A stretch of 64,000 nucleotides of DNA from UBA1858 sp965262455 (GTDB lineage Bacteria; Pseudomonadota; Gammaproteobacteria; UBA4575), in assembly GCA_965262455.1 (NCBI GenBank), contig CBDHFH010000003.1, forward strand, positions 469,854 through 533,853. The letters run 5' to 3'. Of the stretch, positions 37,616 through 45,983 are shown piece by piece. Both the position numbers and the translations under genes were made by a program. The notes beneath the pieces are model-generated. The model was not told the DNA's origin. It searched no databases and was given only the letters and a program-made list of their open reading frames with translations. The number at the start of each line of letters is the position of its first letter. Positions within the stretch are counted from its first letter, which is position 1.

Positions 37616-39196
37616 ATGAGTACGGTTGCTACCGACGATCATCATGATGATCACCAGGAGAGTCCTTATTCCATAAAACGTTGGTTGTTCACTACCAACC
37701 ATAAAGACATAGGAACGTTATACCTATGGTTCTCGTTCATTATGTTTTTAATTGGCGGAGTAATGGCTCTGGTAATTCGCTCAGAATTATTCGAGCCAGG
37801 ATTACAGTTTGTCGATCCACAATTCTTCAATTCGATGACAACCATGCATGCCATCATGATGATTTTTGGTGTCGTGATGCCGGCATTTACTGGCTTAGCT
37901 AACTGGCTTATTCCAATGATGGTGGGCGCAACGGATATGGCCTTGCCACGCATGAATAACTGGAGTTTCTGGATCCTGCCATTTGCATTTGCCATGATGT
38001 TATCAACATTATTCATGGATGGCGGCGGTCCTGCAGGGGGCTGGACACTGTATCCTCCTCTGGTACTGCAAACCGGTGACGCTCTACCTTTTGTAATTTT
38101 GTCCATGCACTTTATGGGACTGTCTTCGATTATGGGCGCGATTAACGTCATTGCGACCATCTTGAATATGCGCGCACCAGGCATGACATTAATGAAGATG
38201 CCGCTGTTTGTCTGGACATGGTTAATTACTGCATATCTGCTTATCGCTGTAATGCCAGTCTTGGCCGGTGGAATTACAATGTTGTTAACAGATAAGTTCT
38301 TCGGCACCAGCTTCTTCAATGCCGCAGGTGGTGGTGACCCTGTTATGTTCCAGCATATCTTCTGGTTCTTTGGTCATCCCGAAGTTTACATTTTGATTCT
38401 GCCTTCATTCGGTGTAATTTCTAGCATCATTCCAACCTTTGCACGCAAGCCACTATTTGGTTATGCGTCAATGGTGTATGCGACTGGGTCAATTGCATTT
38501 TTGTCATTCATCGTATGGGCCCATCATATGTTCACTGTGGGAATGCCCCTGGCAGGAGAATTGTTCTTCATGTTTGCCACCATGTTAATTGCTGTGCCTA
38601 CCGGGGTTAAGGTATTTAACTGGATAGCGACGATGTGGCGCGGTGCTATGACATTTGAAACGCCAATGTTGTTTGCGCTCGGTTTCATCATCATGTTTTC
38701 GATTGGTGGTTTCTCTGGATTAATGCTGGCATTGGCGCCGGTAGACTTCCAATACCATGATACCTATTTCGTCGTTGCCCACTTCCACTATGTGTTAGTA
38801 CCAGGCTCTATCTTTGCCATTATTGCTGCCGTGTATTACTGGCTACCCAAGTGGTGTGGCAATATGTACAACGAAACGCTGGGTAAGTGGCATTTCTGGT
38901 TATCTACTATTTTTGTCAATCTCACTTTCTTCCCTATGCACTTCGTTGGCTTGGCGGGAATGCCAAGGCGTATTCCAGATTATGCATTGCAGTTCTCTGA
39001 CTACAACATGATGGCCACGGTAGGTGCATTCGGCTTTGGTTTCGCTCAGCTGATTTTCTTGTATCTAGTAATACAGGCTATCCGAAGTGGCGAAAAAGCA
39101 ACTAGCCAAGTGTGGGATAACGCAGAGGGGCTTGAGTGGACACTTGCATCACCTGCTCCATACCACAGCTTTACAACACCACCTGTTATTAAGTAG
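37616..39196 (+). CDS. coxA: Cytochrome c oxidase subunit I
   Basis: Catalytic heme-copper subunit of 526 residues with twelve membrane helices. It contains the low-spin heme ligand region TTMHAIMMIFGVVMPA, WFFGHPEVYILILP with the CuB/Tyr crosslink motif, the HH pair in VWAHHMFTVG, and HDTYFVVAHFHYVL with the two axial histidines. These identify an aa3-type A-family enzyme. A strong AAGGAG site lies seven bases before the ATG. Confidence 0.98.
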   Translation: MSTVATDDHHDDHQESPYSIKRWLFTTNHKDIGTLYLWFSFIMFLIGGVMALVIRSELFEPGLQFVDPQFFNSMTTMHAIMMIFGVVMPAFTGLANWLIPMMVGATDMALPRMNNWSFWILPFAFAMMLSTLFMDGGGPAGGWTLYPPLVLQTGDALPFVILSMHFMGLSSIMGAINVIATILNMRAPGMTLMKMPLFVWTWLITAYLLIAVMPVLAGGITMLLTDKFFGTSFFNAAGGGDPVMFQHIFWFFGHPEVYILILPSFGVISSIIPTFARKPLFGYASMVYATGSIAFLSFIVWAHHMFTVGMPLAGELFFMFATMLIAVPTGVKVFNWIATMWRGAMTFETPMLFALGFIIMFSIGGFSGLMLALAPVDFQYHDTYFVVAHFHYVLVPGSIFAIIAAVYYWLPKWCGNMYNETLGKWHFWLSTIFVNLTFFPMHFVGLAGMPRRIPDYALQFSDYNMMATVGAFGFGFAQLIFLYLVIQAIRSGEKATSQVWDNAEGLEWTLASPAPYHSFTTPPVIK

Positions 39197-39223
39197 ACAG
39201 GTGAATAGGATTAGTAGTTAGCA

Positions 39224-39337
39224 ATGGATGCTAAACGTAAGCAACAAAAGGCAGCTAATCGCACGGTGTTCATACTGGCGATAGTTGCCCTTGCTATCTA
39301 CATTGGCTTTTACTTTTTAGTGGGTAGTAGTAATTAG
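39224..39337 (+). CDS. Small one-span cytochrome oxidase assembly-type protein
   Basis: A 37-residue frame, MDAKRKQQKAANRTVF followed by a single hydrophobic helix ending YFLVGSSN. It lies between coxA and ctaG, where many proteobacteria have a small protein annotated as cytochrome oxidase small assembly protein. The lysine-rich N-terminus and single helix fit. ctaG starts two bases after its stop, suggesting translational coupling. Confidence 0.75.
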   Translation: MDAKRKQQKAANRTVFILAIVALAIYIGFYFLVGSSN

Positions 39338-39339
39338 GT

Positions 39340-39912
39340 ATGGATAAATCATCGAAAACCGTGGTTTCAAAACTAGCCATAGTTGCTGTTTGCATGTTTG
39401 GCTTTGGTTATGTGTTGGTTCCTTTGTACGATGTATTTTGCGATATAACTGGTTTGCGTTTTACGCAAGATGAAAATCAAGAACTAGTGGCACAAGAAAT
39501 CGTTGAAGATACAACTCGATTGGTCACAGTCGAGTTTGATGCCTCACTTAATCAATCAATGCCCTGGGAAGTTAAACCTGAGGTATCCAAAATGCAGGTA
39601 CACCCGGGACGAGTTTATACAACTAATTACATCGCTAAGAATGTCACTCAAGCGCAGATGGTAGGCCAAGCAGTACCAAGCATTACTCCATATGTCGCGA
39701 ATAAACACTTGGTAAAAACAGAATGCTTTTGTTTTGAAAACCAACCCATTGAGGCAGGGCAACAAGTTGAGATGCCGTTAAGTTTTATGATTAATCCAAA
39801 ACTGCCCAAGGATGTAAAAGTTGTCACTCTGTCATATACATTTTTCGATATAACGAATAGTGCAAATATAAATAACTTTGATTCAGACGAATCAGTCATA
39901 GCATTTAACTGA
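39340..39912 (+). CDS. ctaG: Cytochrome c oxidase assembly protein CtaG/Cox11
   Basis: Inserts copper into the CuB site of subunit I. It has 190 residues: one N-terminal helix (about 10-28), then GYVLVPLYDVFCDITG and the periplasmic copper-binding domain with VKTECFCFENQPIEAGQQVEMPLSF, containing the CFCF copper ligands, and VKVVTLSYTFFD. This is Cox11, not the unrelated caa3-type CtaG. Confidence 0.96.
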   Translation: MDKSSKTVVSKLAIVAVCMFGFGYVLVPLYDVFCDITGLRFTQDENQELVAQEIVEDTTRLVTVEFDASLNQSMPWEVKPEVSKMQVHPGRVYTTNYIAKNVTQAQMVGQAVPSITPYVANKHLVKTECFCFENQPIEAGQQVEMPLSFMINPKLPKDVKVVTLSYTFFDITNSANINNFDSDESVIAFN

Positions 39913-39922
39913 GGATTAAGTC

Positions 39923-40795
39923 ATGGCACATGCTGAAAATTCATATTACATCCCACATGGGAGTCATTGGCCAATTGTAGGTTCAATTGGTGTATGTACA
40001 CTCATGGTTGGTTTTGCCAACTTCTTGAATAATGTTACTTGGGGTTCGCCGATGATGATGGTCGGACTCGCCATTGTGTTATTCATGATGTTTGGATGGT
40101 TTGGAACCGTCATTAAAGAAAATCAAAAGGGCATGTACAACATGCAAGTGGATATGTCATTCCGTTGGGGAATGTTTTGGTTCATATTTTCTGAAGTAAT
40201 GTTCTTTGCGGCATTCTTTGGCGCTCTATTTTATGCTAGATCCTATTCATTGCCATGGTTAAGCGGTGAAGGAGACGGTGTCAATACCAATGCATTTTTA
40301 TGGAATGGTTATGAGGGCACGTGGCCAACCGATGCTAATGGACCGGGTTACATTGGTGGTGAATACGAACATATTCCTGCTTGGGGGTTACCTGCGATCA
40401 ATACCGCTTTATTGTTGTCTAGTGGTGTTACCCTGACATGGGCGCATCATGCATTAAAAGCAAATCATCGTATGCAACTCATTTTAGGGTTGTTCTTAAC
40501 AATCGCCCTGGGTGTAATCTTTATGTTTGTGCAGGCCTACGAGTACATGCATGCGTATAAGGATCTTGGTCTCACCTTGGGTTCTGGTATATTCGGTACG
40601 ACATTCTTCATGCTTACAGGGTTCCACGGCTTTCATGTAACGCTCGGTGCAATTATGCTGATTGTAATTTTATTCAGGTGTATGGCAGGTCACTTCACAC
40701 CAGAAAGACATTTTGCATTTGAAGCAGTGGCCTGGTATTGGCACTTTGTGGATGTAGTGTGGCTAGGCTTGTTTATATTTGTCTACATGATTTAA
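39923..40795 (+). CDS. coxC: Cytochrome c oxidase subunit III
   Basis: Seven-helix inner-membrane subunit of 290 residues. Shows YYIPHGSHWPI, MSFRWGMFWFIFSEVMFFAAFFGALFYAR, the VQAYEYMHA helix, TGFHGFHV and VAWYWHFVDVVWLGLFI. The loop between helices 3 and 4 is extended. Last of the coxB-to-coxC series, ahead of a strong terminator. Confidence 0.97.
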   Translation: MAHAENSYYIPHGSHWPIVGSIGVCTLMVGFANFLNNVTWGSPMMMVGLAIVLFMMFGWFGTVIKENQKGMYNMQVDMSFRWGMFWFIFSEVMFFAAFFGALFYARSYSLPWLSGEGDGVNTNAFLWNGYEGTWPTDANGPGYIGGEYEHIPAWGLPAINTALLLSSGVTLTWAHHALKANHRMQLILGLFLTIALGVIFMFVQAYEYMHAYKDLGLTLGSGIFGTTFFMLTGFHGFHVTLGAIMLIVILFRCMAGHFTPERHFAFEAVAWYWHFVDVVWLGLFIFVYMI

Positions 40796-40815
40796 CTCAG
40801 TCGATAGATATAACT

Positions 40816-40842
40816 AAAAAGGCGCCTTAGAGGCGCCTTTTT
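40816..40842. terminator. Strong bidirectional terminator after coxC
   Basis: A perfect 12-base stem AAAAAGGCGCCT / AGGCGCCTTTTT with a TAG loop. Both strands carry A and T tails, so it can serve coxC (plus) and the DUF2909 gene (minus). Confidence 0.95.
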
Positions 40843-40867
40843 ACATTAGGCGTTGATAAAAAGAGTA

Positions 40868-41068
40868 TTAAACGCGTGGTTGGATCCAGCCAAATTTGGC
40901 ACTAACAATAAGTATGATAAATGCGAGCACTGATAAGCCGATTCGATAAGTTAATGCGCGCACAGTTTTGTCGTTACTTTCTTTAGAGACAAGCAGGTGA
41001 AATAACGCTGACGCGAGACTACCAATAATCATAAGAAACAGTATTACTACAAATATTTTAATAAGCAT
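40868..41068 (-). CDS. DUF2909 two-helix membrane protein
   Basis: A 66-residue protein with two helices (about 3-24 and 43-62) and the conserved turn KTVRALTYRIGLSVL, ending in GWIQPRV. This matches the DUF2909 family, which usually sits among oxidase assembly genes in gammaproteobacteria. It is antisense to the oxidase genes on both sides. Function unknown. Confidence 0.85.
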   Translation of the reverse strand: MLIKIFVVILFLMIIGSLASALFHLLVSKESNDKTVRALTYRIGLSVLAFIILIVSAKFGWIQPRV

Positions 41069-41143
41069 GAGCCGACCTATTCTTCAATTACTGTCTAAGT
41101 ATAACCATCTCTATCAAAAAATGCTTTCTAGAATGCTTAATCG

Positions 41144-41875
41144 ATGAAAACAGACAGCCTACGTTTTATATTTATACAGATAATAAGCTTGGTTGCACTT
41201 GTATTGTTTTTAAGTTTGGGCACATGGCAATTAGGAAGAGGGAATATCAAATCTGATATCGAGCATGCCACTTCCTCGGACGATGCAGATTATCAAGATA
41301 TACGTTTGCCACTAGGCGAACTTCAATCGTGGCGCTATAAAAAAATCACCTTGCAAGGTGTATATGACAGTACAAAGCAGTTTCTATTGGACAATCAAGT
41401 GAGGGATGGTATCAGCGGGTATAATGTACTTTCACCATTAAGTATTGAACAGAATGGAAACCCATACTGGGTGTTGGTAGACCGAGGCTGGCTACCACAA
41501 GCTGCCCATAGAGAAATATTACCGAGTGTTGAAATAGAACAAAGTGCTTCACAGTATGTTAAAGGCAGTGTCTATGTTCCTTACGCGGAAACATACAGCT
41601 TAGGAGGTATCGCGGATGGAGAAGATAGTGGCTGGCCTCGGAGAATACAATTTGTCGATTATCAACAGCTAAGTGACAGACTAAACATTACACTTCAGCC
41701 TTTCACTCTGCGTCTAGATGAAAATCAACCACATGGATATCGCAGAGACTGGTCTGAATACAGTATGTCTGCACAAAAACACTTTGGCTATGCATTTCAA
41801 TGGTTCGCAATGGCTTTAGCGGTTGTTGTATTGTGGTGGTGGTATTGCATTAAACCCTTATTGAAAAAAACATGA
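41144..41875 (+). CDS. SURF1 family protein
   Basis: A 243-residue cytochrome oxidase assembly factor involved in heme a delivery. It has one helix at each end (about 9-27 and 219-237) with a periplasmic domain between. Motifs are LGTWQLGRG, YKKITLQGVYD, GYNVLSPL, WVLVDRGWLPQ and the final HFGYAFQWFAMALAVV. Overlaps the next gene by four bases (ATGA). Confidence 0.93.
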   Translation: MKTDSLRFIFIQIISLVALVLFLSLGTWQLGRGNIKSDIEHATSSDDADYQDIRLPLGELQSWRYKKITLQGVYDSTKQFLLDNQVRDGISGYNVLSPLSIEQNGNPYWVLVDRGWLPQAAHREILPSVEIEQSASQYVKGSVYVPYAETYSLGGIADGEDSGWPRRIQFVDYQQLSDRLNITLQPFTLRLDENQPHGYRRDWSEYSMSAQKHFGYAFQWFAMALAVVVLWWWYCIKPLLKKT

Positions 41876-42450
41876 AAAAAGAAAACACTAAATTATCTGG
41901 CTATATGCTGATGGCGATATTTGTCGTTCCTTTGTTAATTGCTATCACAATGTATTCGCTACGAAACTATTTACCAACCATGAATGCTGTTTCGCATGGG
42001 CAGTTAATACATCCTGCAGAACCGATTATAACTCTCGAAATAATTACTCAGGCCAACAGTGCACTCTCACTCGAAGACCTAAAGGGTAAATGGACTTATC
42101 TTGTCTATGCGCCTAGAGGATGTAATTTGGAATGTGAGGCGAGTCTGTTTAAGTTGCGCCAATCTAAAAAAGCAACAGGAAGAGAAGTCAATCGCATACA
42201 ATCAGTGTTGTTAATAGGTAGCAAGCCACTTAATGCAGATATTGCTTCGCGAAATCTAAACACAGCAGTAGGGCAGCTAAAACGATTAGAGCTAGAGTCA
42301 CAACCTGGCTCAAATAAACAGTTAATTCCTGAAACGATATATCTGTTAGATCCGCATGGAAATATGATGATGCAGTATGACAATAATGCGACGTCGAAAG
42401 GATTGTTAAAGGATATAAAAAAGCTGTTAAAAATTTCTAATATTGGTTAA
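41872..42450 (+). CDS. Sco-like, thioredoxin-fold oxidase-associated membrane protein
   Basis: A 192-residue protein with one N-terminal helix (about 11-30) and a periplasmic thioredoxin-like domain. WTYLVYAPRGCNLEC has a CxxxC motif (C84, C88), the spacing of the Sco1 copper site. I do not see the third Sco ligand, a His late in the domain. It overlaps the SURF1 gene and precedes ctaA. It may act as a thiol or copper chaperone for CuA; no separate sco gene follows ctaB here. Confidence 0.75.
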   Translation: MKKENTKLSGYMLMAIFVVPLLIAITMYSLRNYLPTMNAVSHGQLIHPAEPIITLEIITQANSALSLEDLKGKWTYLVYAPRGCNLECEASLFKLRQSKKATGREVNRIQSVLLIGSKPLNADIASRNLNTAVGQLKRLELESQPGSNKQLIPETIYLLDPHGNMMMQYDNNATSKGLLKDIKKLLKISNIG

Positions 42451-42455
42451 ACATT

Positions 42456-43463
42456 ATGAGTACGACATTTAGGAATATTGTATTAGGTGCAATGATACTT
42501 GCGTTTGTTGTTATCGTGCTGGGTGCCTATGTGCGTTTGTCTGATGCTGGTTTGGGTTGTCCCGATTGGCCCGGTTGTTACGGCCATATAATTGGTATTC
42601 CAGACACTGATTCAGAAGTTGCACATGCTAACGATAACTTTGAGCGCGCAGTAGAGATTGGTAAAGCCTGGAAAGAAATGATCCATCGTTATTTTGCAGG
42701 CACGCTTGGAATACTTATTTTTGTTATCGCTTTTTATCTGTTTAGGAAAGACGATAATGGTGACAGACATGTAACCGCCGGGGTTATTCTAGCAGCAGTG
42801 TTAGTATTTCAGGCAGCACTGGGTATGTGGACTGTTACCTTGCAACTTAAGCCATTAGTTGTGATGGCTCATCTGCTGGGTGGTTTCACATTGTTTAATC
42901 TACTCGCCTGGCAGTGGCTACGAACGAGTACACTGCAACCCGATATCATTGCCTCAGTGGCTCGGCCTTTATTTGCCCTCTCTGTGGTTGTTATTGCTAT
43001 TCTTGCTGGCCAAATTGCTTTGGGAGGTTGGGTGAGCTCAAATTACGCTGCTTTGGCATGTGTGGACTTCCCTAAGTGCCAGCAATCATGGTGGCCAAAT
43101 ATGGACTTCAGCGATGCATTCGTATTATGGCGTGGACTCGGCGTCGACTATGAGTTTGGCGTGTTGGATCATCCGGCCCGTGTTGCGATTCATTATGTCC
43201 ACCGAATTGGCGCATTAGTAACGACGTTGGCAATACTGTTTTATGTGACAAGATTATTTAAGTTTTCTGACTCTGGCCAACACTTGCGGACTGTTGCCTA
43301 TATGGTTTTCTTCTTATTGCTTATCCAGCTGGGTCTCGGCATCTCAAATATAGTGTTTAAGTTGCCTTTAGCGGTGGCGGTGATGCATAACGGAGTAGCA
43401 CTTTTACTGTTATTTAGCCTTGTCACAAGCGCATATATGTTAAGATCTGCGCAAAATAATTAA
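42456..43463 (+). CDS. ctaA: Heme A synthase (Cox15/CtaA)
   Basis: Oxidises heme O to heme A. It has 335 residues and eight membrane helices. Seen are YVRLSDAGLGCPDWPGCYG, MIHRYFAGTLG, VVMAHLLGGFTLF, GGWVSSNYAALACVDFPKC with a second Cys pair, AIHYVHRIGALV and VMHNGVALLLL. The four family histidines are all present. It is followed by ctaB, so both heme A enzymes are together. Confidence 0.96.
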   Translation: MSTTFRNIVLGAMILAFVVIVLGAYVRLSDAGLGCPDWPGCYGHIIGIPDTDSEVAHANDNFERAVEIGKAWKEMIHRYFAGTLGILIFVIAFYLFRKDDNGDRHVTAGVILAAVLVFQAALGMWTVTLQLKPLVVMAHLLGGFTLFNLLAWQWLRTSTLQPDIIASVARPLFALSVVVIAILAGQIALGGWVSSNYAALACVDFPKCQQSWWPNMDFSDAFVLWRGLGVDYEFGVLDHPARVAIHYVHRIGALVTTLAILFYVTRLFKFSDSGQHLRTVAYMVFFLLLIQLGLGISNIVFKLPLAVAVMHNGVALLLLFSLVTSAYMLRSAQNN

Positions 43464-43503
43464 ATAACCTTGGGCAAACCACTAGCCAAAAGATCTACCC
43501 GAT

Positions 43504-44412
43504 ATGTCGACCAAGTTACCTTCAATTAGCAACACCAACAGCATTTTTGCTCGTTGGCAAGACTACCTTGAGCTGTGTAAGCCTAAGGTTGTTGCCTTGA
43601 TGGTGTTTACGGCCATCGTGGGCATGTTACTTGCTGATCCGGGCAACGTATCCATTGCGACTTTAATTTATGCCACGGTAGGCATTGGTCTTGTGGCTAG
43701 CTCGGCAGCAGCCATAAATCACGTTGCGGATACTCGCATAGATGCCGCAATGGATAGAACTAAATTACGTCCACTCCCCTCGGGCGCTTTAAGCAAATCT
43801 TCAGTACTTAGCTTTGCAGCGGTTATCGGGTTGATGGGAATGGCAGTGTTAATCATTAAAATTAATGTGTTAACTGCGTTACTAACCTTCGCTTCTTTAG
43901 TGGGTTACGCAGTTATTTACACTATGTATCTAAAGCGGGCGACGCCCCAAAACATTGTCATTGGAGGTTTAGCGGGTGCTACACCGCCATTACTGGGTTG
44001 GACAGCAGTTACGGGGCAAATAGAAGCAGATGGCCTACTGTTGTTATTAATCATTTTTACTTGGACACCACCACACTTTTGGGCGCTGGCGTTATACCGT
44101 AAAGATGAATATGCCAAGGTTGATATACCCATGCTACCGGTTACACATGGCGACGACTATACGCGCTTGCAAATTACACTCTACACAATTCTTATGAGTG
44201 TTATCACTGTATTGCCATTTTTTACGGGGATGTCAGGCTGGTTATATTTGACATGCGTTCTTGTGTTAAACGCAATATTTTTATACTACGCGATTAGCTT
44301 GCAAATCACGAAAAATAGAACAAAGGCAATTAATACCTTTGTCTATTCAATTATTTATTTGATGGTGTTGTTCGCAGTATTGCTTATCGACCGCTATCTG
44401 CCACTGCTTTAA
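43504..44412 (+). CDS. ctaB: Protoheme IX farnesyltransferase
   Basis: Attaches farnesyl to heme B to make heme O. It has 302 residues with about nine helices. The two Asp-rich sites are NHVADTRIDAAMDRTKLRPLPSG and YRKDEYAKVDIPMLPVTHG, with YTMYLKRATPQNIVIGGLAGATPPLLGW between. It closes the oxidase cluster. Convergent with rpoH, 17 bases away. Confidence 0.96.
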   Translation: MSTKLPSISNTNSIFARWQDYLELCKPKVVALMVFTAIVGMLLADPGNVSIATLIYATVGIGLVASSAAAINHVADTRIDAAMDRTKLRPLPSGALSKSSVLSFAAVIGLMGMAVLIIKINVLTALLTFASLVGYAVIYTMYLKRATPQNIVIGGLAGATPPLLGWTAVTGQIEADGLLLLLIIFTWTPPHFWALALYRKDEYAKVDIPMLPVTHGDDYTRLQITLYTILMSVITVLPFFTGMSGWLYLTCVLVLNAIFLYYAISLQITKNRTKAINTFVYSIIYLMVLFAVLLIDRYLPLL

Positions 44413-44429
44413 CGCTAAGCGCAAAATTA

Positions 44430-45293
44430 CTAGCTAGCAATATGCGCCTGTAGTTTTTTCATGGCATTATTTTCAAGCTGGCGAATACGTTCCGCTGAAA
44501 CATTATATTGTTTGGCGAGATTTTGCAGTGTTTCTTTCTTATCGTTTAACCATCTTGCCTGAATAATTTCTCGACTGCGATCATCCAGCACTTTTAAAGC
44601 ATTATTCAAACGAGTCACTTGATGTTCAGACCAGTCACTTTTTTCAAAGCTTGTTTCAGGGTCATCATCTTGATGAGTTAAGTAAGCCGCAGGTGAGGAA
44701 ATATTTTCCTCATCATTGTTGCTTGTAGGGGCGTCAAAGCCAAGATCCTGGCCACTTAAACGTGATTCCATTTCTAGCACATCGCTGGGCTTTACACCCA
44801 AATCATTGGCAACAGATTCAACCTCTGCATGGTTTAACCAGCCAAGTCGATTTTTTTTGCTGCGTAGGTTGAAAAATAATTTACGCTGGGCTTTAGTGGT
44901 AGCGACTTTAACGATGCGCCAATTACGTAATATAAACTCATGAATTTCGGCACGAATCCAATGCACAGCAAACGACACTAATCTCACGTTTTGCTCAGGA
45001 TCAAATCGTTTAACCGCTTTCATCAAGCCAATATTGCCTTCCTGAATGAGATCGGCGAGAGCAAGTCCGTAGCCATTATAGCCACGAGCAATCTTAACTA
45101 CGAAGCGAAGATGATGGGTAATGAGCTGTCTCGCAGCATCAAGATCCTGATGTTGGCGCAAACGTGTGGCCAAGTCATATTCTTGCTCAGCAGATAAAAT
45201 AGGCAATTGATGCGCTACATTGATATAGGCATCAATACTACCAGCTGATAAAGTCAGCTCATGCGGTTGCGAAATCGCCAGTGTGTTGCTCAT
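44430..45293 (-). CDS. rpoH: RNA polymerase heat-shock sigma factor RpoH (sigma-32)
   Basis: Heat-shock sigma factor of 287 residues. It has LADLIQEGNIGLMKAVKRFDPEQNVRLVSFAVHWIRAEI (region 2), then the RpoH box QRKLFFNLR, which separates it from RpoD and RpoS, and region 4 LAKQYNVSAERIRQLE. A GGAGAG lies eight bases before the ATG. The upstream region holds a TATAAT and a perfect CIRCE operator, so HrcA repression is expected. The next gene cluster is ftsXEY, as in E. coli, with one small gene between. Confidence 0.97.
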   Translation of the reverse strand: MSNTLAISQPHELTLSAGSIDAYINVAHQLPILSAEQEYDLATRLRQHQDLDAARQLITHHLRFVVKIARGYNGYGLALADLIQEGNIGLMKAVKRFDPEQNVRLVSFAVHWIRAEIHEFILRNWRIVKVATTKAQRKLFFNLRSKKNRLGWLNHAEVESVANDLGVKPSDVLEMESRLSGQDLGFDAPTSNNDEENISSPAAYLTHQDDDPETSFEKSDWSEHQVTRLNNALKVLDDRSREIIQARWLNDKKETLQNLAKQYNVSAERIRQLENNAMKKLQAHIAS

Positions 45294-45318
45294 AGATTAA
45301 GCTCTCCAAAAGTCATAA

Positions 45319-45324
45319 ATTATA
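45319..45324 (-). promoter_or_regulatory. -10 box of rpoH
   Basis: TATAAT on the minus strand, 25 bases before the rpoH ATG and directly downstream of the CIRCE element. No good -35 hexamer is visible at 16-18 bases; that stretch lies within CIRCE. Confidence 0.55.
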
Positions 45325-45326
45325 TT

Positions 45327-45353
45327 TTAGCACTCACAGCGTTAGAGTGCTAA
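45327..45353. promoter_or_regulatory. CIRCE operator (HrcA binding site) upstream of rpoH
   Basis: TTAGCACTC, nine bases, GAGTGCTAA: an exact match to the consensus of the CIRCE heat-shock operator, which the repressor HrcA binds. It lies 33 bases before the rpoH start codon and abuts the TATAAT, so bound HrcA would block the promoter. The element is usually found at groESL, dnaK or grpE-hrcA operons. Confidence 0.93.
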
Positions 45354-45759
45354 CCAGTAGGTTTGTTCCGTGTACAGATAGTCAGAATGTGGGCACCACT
45401 TTATCGACCATACTTATCCATAGAGACGACTACCGTCTATCCCAGGAGACTTCATTGGAGTACCTTAGCTGGCAATACCCAACTAGAGGAAAGGGTTGCT
45501 TGTAAGGAGTGCATTTAGGTGAATGCCTGCACTGATGAACGGTCAACATCGATGGATGGTTGGCAAAATTCGGTGAATATGTTGACTTATACTGCTTGTG
45601 TCATGACAGAAGCAGGGATATTTCATACATTATATTCCAGGCTATGACCCTCTTTGGCGGTTAATAATTGGTCAAAATAATATCTGAACCCCAAGGTGTG
45701 CTTTATTTGATAAACATATTTTCCGTTACACGGTGAATCTTTAAATAAGAGATATATTC
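45354..45759. other. Non-coding stretch between rpoH and the Nu1-like gene
   Basis: About 400 bases with no convincing coding frame. Small hairpins are visible: ATAG(AG)ACG / CGTCTAT near 45422-45440, GCAA(TA)CCC / GGGTTGC at 45472-45499, and GTGCA...TGCAC near 45510-45533. They are not followed by T-runs. The stretch could hold a non-coding RNA or a remnant; I do not recognise it as RNase P RNA, tmRNA or 6S RNA. Confidence 0.5.
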
Positions 45760-45972
45760 ATGCCAGGAGTACAAGTTAGCAAAGCTGATCTTGCCCATAT
45801 CTTTGGTGTCGACCAGCCCACCATCGATGGTTGGCTAGAAAAAGGTCTGCCACACATGCAAAAAAGAGTGCAAGACCGAGACCGCCAATCATTTTCTCGA
45901 GAGTTAATATTTGATACCGCCGATGCGATTAATTGGCGATTGACCGCGAGTAATTTAGTAGAAGACTGGTAG
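45760..45972 (+). CDS. Nu1-like winged-helix DNA-binding protein (orphan terminase small-subunit type)
   Basis: A 70-residue protein. VSKADLAHIFGVDQPTIDGWLEKGLP and ELIFDTADAINWRL match the winged helix-turn-helix of phage lambda gpNu1, the terminase small subunit. Only the DNA-binding domain is present; the terminase-large-binding part is missing, and no other phage gene is near. AAGAG precedes the ATG. It may be a phage remnant or a domesticated small DNA-binding protein. Its 3' end is 11 bases from the convergent ftsX. Confidence 0.75.
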   Translation: MPGVQVSKADLAHIFGVDQPTIDGWLEKGLPHMQKRVQDRDRQSFSRELIFDTADAINWRLTASNLVEDW

Positions 45973-45983
45973 AGAAAAGAAGT

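Noticed and set aside
45420..45540. RNase P RNA, tmRNA or 6S RNA
   Set aside because: An AGAGGAAAG stretch recalls RNase P RNA, but the conserved bases that should follow are absent; there is no tmRNA CCA end or tag frame, and no 6S-like long bulged stem.
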